Source of the DNA: an uncultured Fidelibacterota bacterium
Lineage (GTDB): Bacteria > Marinisomatota > Marinisomatia > Marinisomatales > UBA1611
DNA: 7,964 bases
Direction of reading: 5' to 3'
NCBI GenBank assembly: GCA_913045415.1
Contig: CAJWPW010000042.1
Coordinates: 1-7,964 of the forward strand
Within the stretch, counting starts at the first letter, position 1. Each line of letters begins with the position of its first letter. The notes beneath the pieces are model-generated. The model did no database searches. It was not told the origin of the DNA and saw only the letters and a list, made by a program, of their open reading frames with translations. The translations under genes and the position numbers were made by a program. Below are positions 1-7,431 of the stretch, one piece after another.

Positions 1-2613
1 TGGACACTTTCATCAAATGTGGTGGTTGGTGTTAATGTGAATCTGGATTATGTTAAACTTAAAGCACACGATGGATCTATTTATTATTTTGCGAAAGAGA
101 ATCTCGAATTCAAGCGATTGGAAAAACAATTCAAGGAAAAAAAGCAATGGGTGGAAGGTGTTCCAAAACTCAAAACAATTGCACAAATATTCAAGGAACG
201 AGGTGGATACGAAGAATGTGGTACTCTTAAAGGTGCCGAAATGGTGGGCTGGGAATATGATGGGCCTTTTGATGATTTTGAAGCGCAACTTGAGCCCGGC
301 GGATTCCCGATTATCAATGAAAATTTGAAAGAAAAAGGAGTGACATCAAAAATCCTGCACAAAGTTGTTGACCCTGGAAAGGATAATATTGGGAATGATA
401 TAGTTGTGGCAGGAGAGGGAACTGGAATTGTTCATATGGCACCAGGATGTGGTGACATTGATCATAAAGTTGGGAAAAAACTAGGGCTTGTCGATATTGC
501 CCCTTTGGACGATGAATCAAAATTCATCGAAAAATTCGGGTGGCTCACAGGAAAAGTTGCAACAGAAAAATCTACGACAGAAGCTATAATTAAAGATTTA
601 AAAAACCGTGGATTTCTTTTTCACGTTGAAGATTATCCTCATGTCTATCCCCACTGTTGGCGCTCCGGTGATGAATTGGTGTTCCGTCTTGTTGATGAAT
701 GGTACATCAATATGGATTGGCGCGAGAAGATTAAAAAGATCGTCGATGATATCAATTGGATACCGGAATTTGGCAAGGATCGTGAACACGAATGGTTAGA
801 TAATATGGGTGACTGGATGATCTCCAAAAAACGGTTTTGGGGATTAGCTCTACCTATCTGGACATTTGACGATGGATCATTTTTTGTTGTAGGATCAAAA
901 GAAGAATTAAAAGAATTGGCTGTTGATGGGTGGGAAGAATTTGATGGGAAATCGCCTCACCGTCCATGGATCGATTCGGTGAAAATCAAACATCCTGAAA
1001 CAGGTTTAATTGGTACTCGGATTAAGGATGTTGGAAATCCATGGTTAGATGCGGGAATCGTTCCCTTTTCTACATTAAAATATAATTCTGATCGTGAATA
1101 CTGGAATGAATGGTTCCCAGGCGATTTTGTGACGGAATGTTTTCCAGGGCAATTTAGAAATTGGTTTTATTCCATGCTGGCTATGTCGGCAGAATTAGAG
1201 GGAGTAGCACCTTTCAAAACATTACTTGGTCACGCCTTGGTCAAAGACGAAACAGGACGGGATATGCATAAAAGTTGGGGCAATGCGATCTGGTTCGATG
1301 ATGCGGCAGAAAAAATGGGTGTGGATGTGATGCGTTGGATGTATGCTTTGCAGCATATTGAGCATAACCTTTTGTTTGGTTATGGCGCTGCGGATGAAGT
1401 CCGGAAAAAATTAATCACATTATGGAACATTTATTCTTTTTATGCCACCTATGCTTCTGTGGACGGTTTTGATCCGAGTGAACATCCGTTAAGAAAATCT
1501 TCATTAACGATTTTGGATAAATGGATTTTAGCGAAGACTCATTTGCTCATCAAGGATGCTCATAAATCGATGGATTTGTTTCGAGTTGATGAATTTATGA
1601 GATCTTTCGATACATACTTGGAAGATCTATCGAATTGGTATATTCGCAGGAACCGGCGTCGTTTTTGGAAATCTGAAGACGATAACGATAAAAATGCAGC
1701 TTATGCCACACTTTATTATGTACTCACCCACACGATTAAATTGGCTGGTCCGGTTCTTCCATTTGTATCAGAAACTATTTACCAAAATTTGGTACGAAAT
1801 TCTGAAATAGAAGCAGTAGAATCCATACATCTTTGTGATTATCCAAAACCAGATGAATCCTGGATCGATCTTGATTTGATAGCCAATGTTGATTCCCTTA
1901 AAAAATTGGTGGAATTGGGGCGGTCTGCCAGGAATCAATCCAACCAGAAAATTCGTCAACCTTTATCAAAAGTATCTTTTGCAGTTGAAAACGATCAAAT
2001 CGCACTATTTATTATGAATAACCAAGATGTTGTTTTGGATGAACTCAATGTGAAATCAATTGAACGAATTACAGAAGCAGATCAACTTATTTCATATAGG
2101 ATAAAACCAAATCTTCGAACATTGGGACAAAAATATGGAAAAGGTTTGGCTGAGATCAAGATACTTCTTGAGCAGAGTAATCCCCTTGATTTGGTAGAAA
2201 ATATCAAATCCACAGGAGAAATAAATCTAAAAAATGGCGAGTATTCTTTAACCCGGGATGATATCTTTATTGAAACGAAAGCCGAAGAAGGTTTTGCCGC
2301 AGCGAGTGATAGTGGTATCACAGTTGGGTTATCGTTAGAACTGACAGAAGATTTGATTCTTGAAGGTATTGTGAGGGATGTGGTTCGGTCGGTACAAAAC
2401 ATGAGAAAAGATGCTGGGTTTGCTGTAGAAGACCGTATAGAAATCTCTTGGGATTTAGATGGGCAAATCGCCGAAGCTGTGGGTAAATTTAACACTTACT
2501 TTCGGAACGAAACTTTGACAAATATTATTTCAGAAAATATTGAAAATGCGGATTATTCAGGGGCTGTTGAATTAAATGAAAAAATGTTTATTATTAATTT
2601 AAAAAAGATATAA
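1..2613 (+). CDS. ileS: Isoleucyl-tRNA synthetase, type-2-like, 5'-truncated by the window edge
   Basis: Class I aminoacyl-tRNA synthetase that attaches isoleucine to tRNA-Ile in the cytoplasm and hydrolyses mischarged valine. The open frame enters at base 1 as W-T-L-S-S-N, the threonine-rich editing (CP1) motif usually written WTLPSN. The N-terminal Rossmann half with the HIGH motif, probably around 200 residues, is therefore outside the window. Visible in order: the editing-site motif GTGIVHMAP (418-444) with a conserved Asp at 460-462; YPHCWR (646-663); DWMISKKRFWG (from 811); WLDAGIVPFST; a KMSKS-equivalent MHKSWGN (1264-1284); and the anticodon-binding helical domain with NWYIRRNRRRFW. 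The tail (EGIVRDVVRSVQNMRKDAGF) resembles DUF5915 and lacks the zinc cluster of type-1 IleRS, so I infer the eukaryote-like type 2. The KMSKS motif is degenerate, but its catalytic second Lys is kept. The gene heads a tight operon, with the next start 13 nt after its stop. Confidence 0.96.
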   Translation, partial: WTLSSNVVVGVNVNLDYVKLKAHDGSIYYFAKENLEFKRLEKQFKEKKQWVEGVPKLKTIAQIFKERGGYEECGTLKGAEMVGWEYDGPFDDFEAQLEPGGFPIINENLKEKGVTSKILHKVVDPGKDNIGNDIVVAGEGTGIVHMAPGCGDIDHKVGKKLGLVDIAPLDDESKFIEKFGWLTGKVATEKSTTEAIIKDLKNRGFLFHVEDYPHVYPHCWRSGDELVFRLVDEWYINMDWREKIKKIVDDINWIPEFGKDREHEWLDNMGDWMISKKRFWGLALPIWTFDDGSFFVVGSKEELKELAVDGWEEFDGKSPHRPWIDSVKIKHPETGLIGTRIKDVGNPWLDAGIVPFSTLKYNSDREYWNEWFPGDFVTECFPGQFRNWFYSMLAMSAELEGVAPFKTLLGHALVKDETGRDMHKSWGNAIWFDDAAEKMGVDVMRWMYALQHIEHNLLFGYGAADEVRKKLITLWNIYSFYATYASVDGFDPSEHPLRKSSLTILDKWILAKTHLLIKDAHKSMDLFRVDEFMRSFDTYLEDLSNWYIRRNRRRFWKSEDDNDKNAAYATLYYVLTHTIKLAGPVLPFVSETIYQNLVRNSEIEAVESIHLCDYPKPDESWIDLDLIANVDSLKKLVELGRSARNQSNQKIRQPLSKVSFAVENDQIALFIMNNQDVVLDELNVKSIERITEADQLISYRIKPNLRTLGQKYGKGLAEIKILLEQSNPLDLVENIKSTGEINLKNGEYSLTRDDIFIETKAEEGFAAASDSGITVGLSLELTEDLILEGIVRDVVRSVQNMRKDAGFAVEDRIEISWDLDGQIAEAVGKFNTYFRNETLTNIISENIENADYSGAVELNEKMFIINLKKI

Positions 2614-2626
2614 GAAGGATAGCCAA

Positions 2627-3022
2627 ATGCCAATAAAATCATATTCAAAAACGAAACTCCAAAAATTTAAAAAAAGTATTCAGGGCAGACTCGATGATGT
2701 TGATCATGAAATGGAAGATATCAAGGTTACACTTGATACCAATACTCGTGGCAATTCAGGGATGGCTCAGGATGCTGTTTATAGTTTGCACATGGCAGAT
2801 GCAGGAACAGATTCCTACGAACGCGAAAAAGGATTTCATTTCATGAATCGTGAAACTGATTATCATAAATCCCTTACCAAAGCATTGGAAAGAATCGTTG
2901 ACGGTTCCTTCGGTATATGCGCCATCTGCAATGAACTGATTCCTGAAGAACGGATGATGGAAGTTCCCACCGCAACAAAATGCGTTCAATGTAAAGAAAA
3001 AGAAAAACTAAATCTGGCTTAA
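2627..3022 (+). CDS. TraR/DksA-family C4 zinc-finger protein
   Basis: Small protein of 131 residues, probably a transcription factor that enters the RNA polymerase secondary channel as DksA does. The C-terminal zinc finger is complete: Cys98, Cys101, Cys119 and Cys122 in a C-x2-C-x17-C-x2-C spacing identical to DksA, preceded by the typical DGSFGIC lead-in. The N-terminal half is charged and helical (K-rich, then acidic), fitting the coiled coil, and is somewhat shorter than in E. coli DksA (151 aa). The coiled-coil tip reads HMADAGTDSYERE; the DxxDxA signature of E. coli DksA is not intact, so ppGpp-linked activity cannot be assumed. The start is well supported by AGAAGGA at 2613-2619, seven bases upstream of the ATG and overlapping the ileS stop. 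From memory, a dksA-like gene between ileS and lspA is common in Bacteroidota. The symbol is left blank because paralogues are frequent. Confidence 0.9.
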   Translation: MPIKSYSKTKLQKFKKSIQGRLDDVDHEMEDIKVTLDTNTRGNSGMAQDAVYSLHMADAGTDSYEREKGFHFMNRETDYHKSLTKALERIVDGSFGICAICNELIPEERMMEVPTATKCVQCKEKEKLNLA

Positions 3023-3028
3023 TCTCTC

Positions 3029-3505
3029 ATGAGCCTTTTAGGGCTAATCATAGCCGTCGTTTCTTTAGACTTATGGTCTAAGTGGGCGATTAAATCATCC
3101 CTTCGCCTTTACCAGTCAAAACCTATTATACAGGATTTCTTTCATTTGACCTATGTGACAAATGATGGCATGGCATTTGGTTTATCTTTTCCTGGTGGAA
3201 AATTATTTCTCCTTTCCCTTATACTATTATTGACTGCATTCATCATTGGATTTCTATGGAAAGAAAGGGATGGCCATCCTCTAGTCAAATATGGTCTAGC
3301 TTTAATTCTTTCTGGAGCAATTGGAAATCTTGTTGATCGTATAATCAATGGAAGTGTTGTGGATTTTCTTGATTTTATGATTGGTAACTTTCACTGGTAT
3401 ATTTTTAATGTAGCCGACTCCGCTGTGACGGTTGGTATGGCCCTCTTCATTTATCACTCTATTGTCTTGGAAAAAAAAGAATCTATTAAAAATTCTCTAC
3501 CTTGA
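3029..3505 (+). CDS. lspA: Lipoprotein signal peptidase (signal peptidase II)
   Basis: Inner-membrane aspartyl protease that removes the signal peptide from prolipoproteins after the lipobox Cys has been diacylated. It has 158 residues, the normal family size, with four hydrophobic segments: residues about 1-20, 55-75, 88-105 and 128-148. Family motifs are present: DLWSK near the N-terminus (usually DQxxK, so the Gln is replaced by Leu), YVTNDGMAFG (the NxGxAFG block), GNLVDRIINGSVVDF and FNVADS. By family knowledge the catalytic pair is the Asp of VVDF (codon 3362-3364, residue 112) and the Asp of NVAD (codon 3416-3418, residue 130); both are present. The ATG lies 6 nt after the preceding stop and has no clear Shine-Dalgarno, suggesting translational coupling. 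The stop overlaps the next gene's TTG start. Confidence 0.95.
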   Translation: MSLLGLIIAVVSLDLWSKWAIKSSLRLYQSKPIIQDFFHLTYVTNDGMAFGLSFPGGKLFLLSLILLLTAFIIGFLWKERDGHPLVKYGLALILSGAIGNLVDRIINGSVVDFLDFMIGNFHWYIFNVADSAVTVGMALFIYHSIVLEKKESIKNSLP

Positions 3506-4473
3506 TCTGTTTTCATATTCAGCAATCCGAAGTGGTTGGACTTCGGTTAGACAAGTATTTGGTTTCCCAAATGCCTGACTACTCCCGTTCAAGAATACAA
3601 TCTTGGATCAGGTCAAATAATGTTCTGGTGAATGGACTTAACCGGAAAACCGGTTACACACTTGAACTCAATGATATAATAAATGTGCATCCACAAGAAA
3701 TTGTTGAACTCAATTCTAATTTGATTCCAGAAAAGATGGATCTAGACATTCTTTTTGAGGATGAAGAAATCGTTATTATAAATAAGCCCGCAGGATTAGT
3801 AGTTCATCCCGGGACAGGAATTACAACTGGAACCTTGGTAAATGGTCTTGTTGATCATTTTAATTCCTTATCGGACTTAAATGGCCAAATCCGTCCCGGT
3901 CTTGTGCATCGGTTAGACGCAAACACTTCAGGGATTATGGTTATTGCAAAAACTAATATGGCACATGCGAATCTGGCGAATCAGTTTCTTAATCGACAGG
4001 TTAAGAAAAAATATACCGCATTAACTTGGGGACTTTGGACAGAAAACACCGGTGAAATAGACCAACCTATTGCTAGAAAAAAGAAAGATCCCACATCATT
4101 TACGGTTTCGGAAGATGGAAAATCATCCATCACAAAATATAAAGTAGAAAAGAAATTCAGGCATTTATCCAAAGTATCATTTTACCCAAAAACAGGAAGA
4201 ACGCATCAGATTAGGGTTCATGCGACTTATTTGGGATACCCGATTTTTGGTGATATGAAATATGGAGGAGGTTTTTCAAAGACTCGAGGATTCCTTCCTG
4301 AATTCACGAATTATTATAAAAAGAAAATGAAAAAATTTAACCGTCATGCCCTTCATGCAACACGGTTGGAATTCACACATCCAACAACTAAATTACCCGT
4401 GACATTTGAGTCAACATTACCGTCAGATTTTTTAAATCTAATGAATTCAATTGAATCATTTTATGATGAATAA
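3502..4473 (+). CDS. rluD: RluA/RluD-family 23S rRNA pseudouridine synthase
   Basis: Converts uridine to pseudouridine in RNA. RluD itself acts on helix 69 of 23S rRNA, at U1911, U1915 and U1917 in E. coli numbering. The 323-residue length is close to E. coli RluD (326). An N-terminal S4 RNA-binding domain covers residues about 14-60 (LRLDKYLVSQM through NNVLVNG). The catalytic domain follows with NKPAGLVVHPG and then HRLDANTSG, whose Asp (codon 3916-3918, residue 139) is the nucleophile. KTGRTHQIRVHA is the conserved C-terminal block. An in-frame TAA at 3487-3489 limits the possible start. The first usable codon is TTG at 3502, which overlaps the lspA stop as TTGA; GTG 3532 is an alternative that would trim the S4 domain edge. 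No Shine-Dalgarno is visible, so coupling to lspA translation is likely. Family assignment is firm; exact target (RluD rather than another RluA-type enzyme) is inferred from the S4 domain and length. Confidence 0.9.
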   Translation: MICFHIQQSEVVGLRLDKYLVSQMPDYSRSRIQSWIRSNNVLVNGLNRKTGYTLELNDIINVHPQEIVELNSNLIPEKMDLDILFEDEEIVIINKPAGLVVHPGTGITTGTLVNGLVDHFNSLSDLNGQIRPGLVHRLDANTSGIMVIAKTNMAHANLANQFLNRQVKKKYTALTWGLWTENTGEIDQPIARKKKDPTSFTVSEDGKSSITKYKVEKKFRHLSKVSFYPKTGRTHQIRVHATYLGYPIFGDMKYGGGFSKTRGFLPEFTNYYKKKMKKFNRHALHATRLEFTHPTTKLPVTFESTLPSDFLNLMNSIESFYDE

Positions 4474-5371
4474 TGGCACAGAAACCCTAAAAGAATTCCT
4501 GAATTATATCCAATTTGAACGCGGATATTCTGCACATACGGTTACTGCGTATCAACACGACTTGGAACAATTCTTGAATTTTATATATCAGTATGACTCA
4601 ATTCTTCTAAAAGATTTTGGAAAAATTGACCGTCAAGCAATACGCCATTTTTTGGGGAAAGAGTACGAAAAAGGGAATTCTGCCAAAACAGTGGCCCGCA
4701 GACTTGCTTCCGTAAAATCACTTTTTAATTATCTTGTCCAGGCAGAAGCCATTCGTGATAATCCCGCCATTCATATCAAAACACCAAAAGTTGAAAAAAA
4801 AATTCCTACATTTGTTCAAGAAAATAAAATTGAAGATCTTATGAAAATGCCAGACGCAGGAACACTTATCGGTAAAAGAGATAGGGCAATTCTAGAATTA
4901 TTTTATGCCACAGGAATCAGGTTGAATGAATTGGCAGGACTCAATATCGGGTCCGTAAACCCACAAGAAAAATTGTTAAGAGTTTTAGGTAAAGGAAATA
5001 AAGAGCGTATTGTCCCATTCGGAAAGCCTGCAAAAAACGCATTAGAATCATACTTAAAGAAACGAGGGGAAAGTTGGGTATCTCCCCAAGAAACACCTTT
5101 ATTTACAGGCCGTGGCGAAAAGCGGATAGCAAGAAGAACAATCCAGCAAAGAGTTAATATTTATTTAAAAGCAGTATTGGGTGGGAGAACAGGTGCCAGC
5201 CCCCATACATTACGTCACACTTTTGGTACACATTTATTAGAAAATGATGCAGATATTCGTTCTATCCAGGAACTACTGGGGCATAGTAGTATTTCTTCAA
5301 CTCAGATTTATACGAAAGTAAATCCAAAAAAAATGAAAGAGATTTACAAGGACGCACATCCACATGGATAG
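4463..5371 (+). CDS. xerC: Tyrosine recombinase XerC/XerD type, probably XerC
   Basis: Site-specific tyrosine recombinase of the pair that resolves chromosome dimers at dif near the division septum. The N-terminal SAM-like core-binding domain (residues about 1-95, with ERGYSAHTVTAYQHDL) is followed by a complete catalytic domain. Active-site residues are all present: Arg in TGIRLNE (codon 4919-4921), Lys in LGKGNKER (from 4991), His and Arg of HTLRH (5204-5206 and 5213-5215), His of LLGH (5282-5284) and nucleophile Tyr in QIYTK (5309-5311). The end, IYKDAHPHG, resembles XerC more than XerD, but this is a weak discriminator. At about 302 residues the length is standard. I chose ATG 4463; ATG 4466 or TTG 4451 are possible, none has a Shine-Dalgarno, and all overlap the end of rluD. 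The housekeeping context and absence of phage genes argue against a mobile-element integrase. Confidence 0.88.
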   Translation: MMNNGTETLKEFLNYIQFERGYSAHTVTAYQHDLEQFLNFIYQYDSILLKDFGKIDRQAIRHFLGKEYEKGNSAKTVARRLASVKSLFNYLVQAEAIRDNPAIHIKTPKVEKKIPTFVQENKIEDLMKMPDAGTLIGKRDRAILELFYATGIRLNELAGLNIGSVNPQEKLLRVLGKGNKERIVPFGKPAKNALESYLKKRGESWVSPQETPLFTGRGEKRIARRTIQQRVNIYLKAVLGGRTGASPHTLRHTFGTHLLENDADIRSIQELLGHSSISSTQIYTKVNPKKMKEIYKDAHPHG

Positions 5372-5389
5372 AATGAGGAACAGTAACTA

Positions 5390-7006
5390 ATGAAGATTTC
5401 AGGAAATGACCTGGGGTTAGCTAAACTCGGGTTATTAGATTTAACAAATGTTCATAGGAATATTTCCGTTGAATCCATGGTGACCGATATTGTAGGTAAT
5501 GGTGAGGGCGCTATTGGACTTCGGGGCGCTGCCATGGTGGACACAGGGATTTATACGGGTCGTTCACCCAATGATAAATACATTGTGGATGAGCCTAGTT
5601 CTACCGAAAAGATATGGTGGGGGCCGGTGAATCGTAAAGTTTCTGAAGAAGTATTTGATGTACTTTATAATAAAGTTGTGAACTATTATAACAGGTCAGA
5701 TGATTCAAAAACATATATTTTTGATGGCTTTGCCGGTGCGGATCCAACCTATTCATTGAATGTCCGGATCATTGCCAAAAAAGCATGGCAGGCTCATTTT
5801 GTCCATAATATGTTTATTCGTCCGGAAGATGGCGAACTAGATGATTTTAACCCAGAATTCACTATTATTAATGCATCGGATGTTTCCAACAAAGATTTCA
5901 AAACATTAGGAATGAATTCTGAAACATTTATTTTATTTCATCTTGGGAGACGAATTGCCATAATTGGCGGAACAGAATATGGCGGTGAAATGAAGAAGGG
6001 TATATTTTCTGTTCTTCACTATTTATTACCACAGCAGGGTGTGTTATCCATGCATTGTTCCGCAAATGTATATGTGGATGATAGTAACCCTGCTATATTC
6101 TTTGGTCTATCCGGTACTGGAAAAACCACACTGTCTACCGATCCGGTTCGCCCGTTGATTGGAGATGATGAACACGGTTGGTCTGATGATGGAATCTTCA
6201 ATTTTGAAGGTGGCTGTTATGCAAAAGTTATCAACTTGAATAAGGATGAAGAGCCGGATATTTATAATGCAATCCGAGAAGGTGCATTGCTGGAAAATGT
6301 AGTCTATAACAAAGATACCAAAGTCATTGATTTTACTGATGGGTCTAAAACAGAAAATACACGAGTTTCATATCCATTGAATCATATTGATAATTCTGTA
6401 TATGGGCAGGGAAAACCCAGTATTGCAGGTCATCCAGAAAAAATTATCTTTTTAACATGTGATGCCTATGGTGTTTTGCCACCAGTGGCGAAATTATCAT
6501 CTGACCAAGCCATGTATCATTTCATCAGCGGATATACGGCAAAAGTAGCAGGTACAGAGCGAGGAATTACAGAACCAACTGCTACTTTTTCTCCCTGTTT
6601 TGGCGGCCCATTCTTGACACTCCATCCCTTGCGTTACGCAGAACTTTTGAAAGAGAAAATGGAAAAATTTGACGTAGATGTTTATCTGGTAAACACTGGA
6701 TGGGTAGGGGCTAGCGCAAAATCCGGTGCAAAACGATTCAATCTTCCAAAAACAAGGGAGATTATTAATTCCATTTTGGGTGGAGAGATTGAAAAATCCG
6801 AATTTGAAACAGATCCATATTTTGGATTTCAAATCCCAATATCTCTTGGCGAAATTGATTCAAATCTTTTGAATCCTGTTCGTGCATGGGATAACTTGGA
6901 TGAGTACCATGCCACAGCAAAAGAATTAGTTCAAAAATTCCAGGCGAATTATAAACAATATGATTTAGGTGACACAGCGGTATTAAATGCCGGGCCTTCA
7001 TTGTAA
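5390..7006 (+). CDS. pckA: Phosphoenolpyruvate carboxykinase (ATP)
   Basis: Converts oxaloacetate and ATP to phosphoenolpyruvate, ADP and CO2, the committing step of gluconeogenesis from TCA intermediates, in the cytosol. The 538-residue length matches the ATP-dependent family (E. coli 540). Motifs: [10 protein letters not shown] with substrate Arg58; a P-loop GLSGTGKT at residues 239-246 (6104-6127) with Lys245; the metal-binding kinase-2 motif LIGDDEHGW with Asp259 and Asp260; NHIDN; and [14 protein letters not shown], followed by the FGGPF and NTGWVG blocks. The P-loop form and sequence class indicate the ATP rather than the GTP enzyme. GAGGAA (5375-5380) stands nine bases before the ATG and fixes the start. 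The 18 nt gap after xerC leaves no room for an independent promoter except inside xerC. It is complete with no missing catalytic residue visible. Confidence 0.97.
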   Translation: MKISGNDLGLAKLGLLDLTNVHRNISVESMVTDIVGNGEGAIGLRGAAMVDTGIYTGRSPNDKYIVDEPSSTEKIWWGPVNRKVSEEVFDVLYNKVVNYYNRSDDSKTYIFDGFAGADPTYSLNVRIIAKKAWQAHFVHNMFIRPEDGELDDFNPEFTIINASDVSNKDFKTLGMNSETFILFHLGRRIAIIGGTEYGGEMKKGIFSVLHYLLPQQGVLSMHCSANVYVDDSNPAIFFGLSGTGKTTLSTDPVRPLIGDDEHGWSDDGIFNFEGGCYAKVINLNKDEEPDIYNAIREGALLENVVYNKDTKVIDFTDGSKTENTRVSYPLNHIDNSVYGQGKPSIAGHPEKIIFLTCDAYGVLPPVAKLSSDQAMYHFISGYTAKVAGTERGITEPTATFSPCFGGPFLTLHPLRYAELLKEKMEKFDVDVYLVNTGWVGASAKSGAKRFNLPKTREIINSILGGEIEKSEFETDPYFGFQIPISLGEIDSNLLNPVRAWDNLDEYHATAKELVQKFQANYKQYDLGDTAVLNAGPSL

Positions 7007-7027
7007 AAAAAACGTAAAGGTGACATT

Positions 7028-7318
7028 ATGGTTATAGAATTTGTTGCTAGACATTTTCAAGCACCACATAAGATTCGTGAATATGCTGAAAACAAAGTTC
7101 AAAAATTCATGAAATTCAACGACAGAGCAACACAATGCCAGATTATATTGGAGCATGAGCATAACGACCATACCGCAGAGATCAGTTTATCAGTTCCTGG
7201 GAATAGATTTTTCGCAAAAGCAGTGACAAAAAACATGACCAAGTCCATTGATGATGCTGTTGAAAAAACAATGCTACAACTTAAAAAACATATGGAATTA
7301 CTCCATAATCACAGATAA
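7028..7318 (+). CDS. hpf: Short-form ribosome hibernation promoting factor (HPF/RaiA/YfiA family)
   Basis: Small ribosome-binding protein of 96 residues that occupies the mRNA/tRNA channel of the 30S subunit and inactivates ribosomes during slow growth or starvation. It shows the family's beta-alpha-beta-beta-beta-alpha pattern: an opening IEFVARHFQAP strand, the helix IREYAENKVQKFMKF, the strands CQIILEHEH and AEISLSVPG, and a closing helix SIDDAVEKTMLQLKKHMELL. The length matches E. coli HPF (95 aa), and there is no C-terminal dimerisation domain as in long HPF. The start is supported by AAAGG at 7016-7020, seven bases upstream. It sits 21 nt after pckA with no terminator between, so cotranscription with pckA is plausible. 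From memory, hpf lies right beside a xerC-like gene in many Bacteroidota; here pckA lies between them. Confidence 0.92.
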   Translation: MVIEFVARHFQAPHKIREYAENKVQKFMKFNDRATQCQIILEHEHNDHTAEISLSVPGNRFFAKAVTKNMTKSIDDAVEKTMLQLKKHMELLHNHR

Positions 7319-7336
7319 ACAGGAAAAATAAAATAT

Positions 7337-7362
7337 TTGAACTCTTATAGAGTTTATATAAT
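7337..7362 (+). promoter_or_regulatory. Candidate metH promoter
   Basis: An exact TATAAT stands at 7357-7362 and TTGAAC, close to the TTGACA -35 consensus, at 7337-7342. The 14 nt spacer is shorter than the usual 16-18, so the -35 match may be fortuitous. A Bacteroidota-style reading (TTTG at 7336-7339, then TAATTTAA at 7359) is also possible but imperfect. A start about seven bases after the -10 box falls at 7369-7370, the base before the riboswitch P1 stem. That coincidence is the best support for it being real. Confidence 0.5.
7340..7354. repeat. Perfect short palindrome AACTCT-TAT-AGAGTT
   Basis: Six-base inverted repeat with a three-base centre, lying between the candidate -35 and -10 boxes of the metH promoter, 22 nt after the hpf stop. 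It could be an operator for a dimeric regulator. It could also be a weak terminator hairpin for hpf, since it is followed by TTATATAATTT, although the stem is A/T-rich and no clean T-run follows. Neither role can be decided from sequence alone. Confidence 0.4.
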
Positions 7363-7369
7363 TTAAGTG

Positions 7370-7419
7370 AGTCGTGATTTGCACCATATTGCCGCGACGT
7401 AAAACAAGCGCTAAAAAAG
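7370..7419 (+). promoter_or_regulatory. SAM-II (SAM_alpha)-type S-adenosylmethionine riboswitch aptamer upstream of metH
   Basis: Compact H-type pseudoknot candidate. P1 pairs GTCGTG (7371-7376) with CGCGAC (7393-7398), six pairs including one G-U. The 16-nt loop ATTTGCACCATATTGC contains the family's GATTTG (shared with the stem end) and TTGC signatures. Downstream, GTAAAACAAGCGCTAAAAAA keeps the recalled SAM-II core: GTNAAACAAG, then CGCTAAA. The pseudoknot stem forms between TTTG (7378-7381) and CAAG (7405-7408), three Watson-Crick pairs and one G-U. The match to SAM-II sequences is from memory; no covariance model was run, and the related SAM-V class is an alternative. Context fits: the next gene is metH, whose product supplies methionine for SAM synthesis, and an intrinsic terminator follows 12 nt later. 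Confidence 0.78.
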
Positions 7420-7431
7420 TTTTGAAGTACG

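Noticed and set aside
2082..2495. 137-codon minus-strand open frame inside ileS
   Set aside because: It is wholly antisense to the conserved IleRS C-terminal region, with Ser/Ile-rich composition typical of a shadow frame and no family resemblance.
4451..5371. Phage or integron integrase from a mobile element
   Set aside because: The protein has the length and layout of housekeeping XerC/XerD, is embedded in a conserved operon, and there are no att-like repeats, phage genes or cassettes nearby.
6497..6832. 111-codon minus-strand open frame inside pckA
   Set aside because: It is antisense to highly conserved PEP carboxykinase motifs and has no recognisable domain or start signal.
7340..7364. 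hpf terminator formed by AACTCT-TAT-AGAGTT
   Set aside because: Not called as a terminator: the stem is short and A/T-rich and is followed by TTATATAATTT rather than a continuous T-run. Recorded only as a palindrome.
7375..7386. Minus-strand GGTGCAAATC resembling part of a cobalamin riboswitch
   Set aside because: It is only a 10-base match, with no other conserved blocks on the minus strand and no minus-strand gene for it to control.
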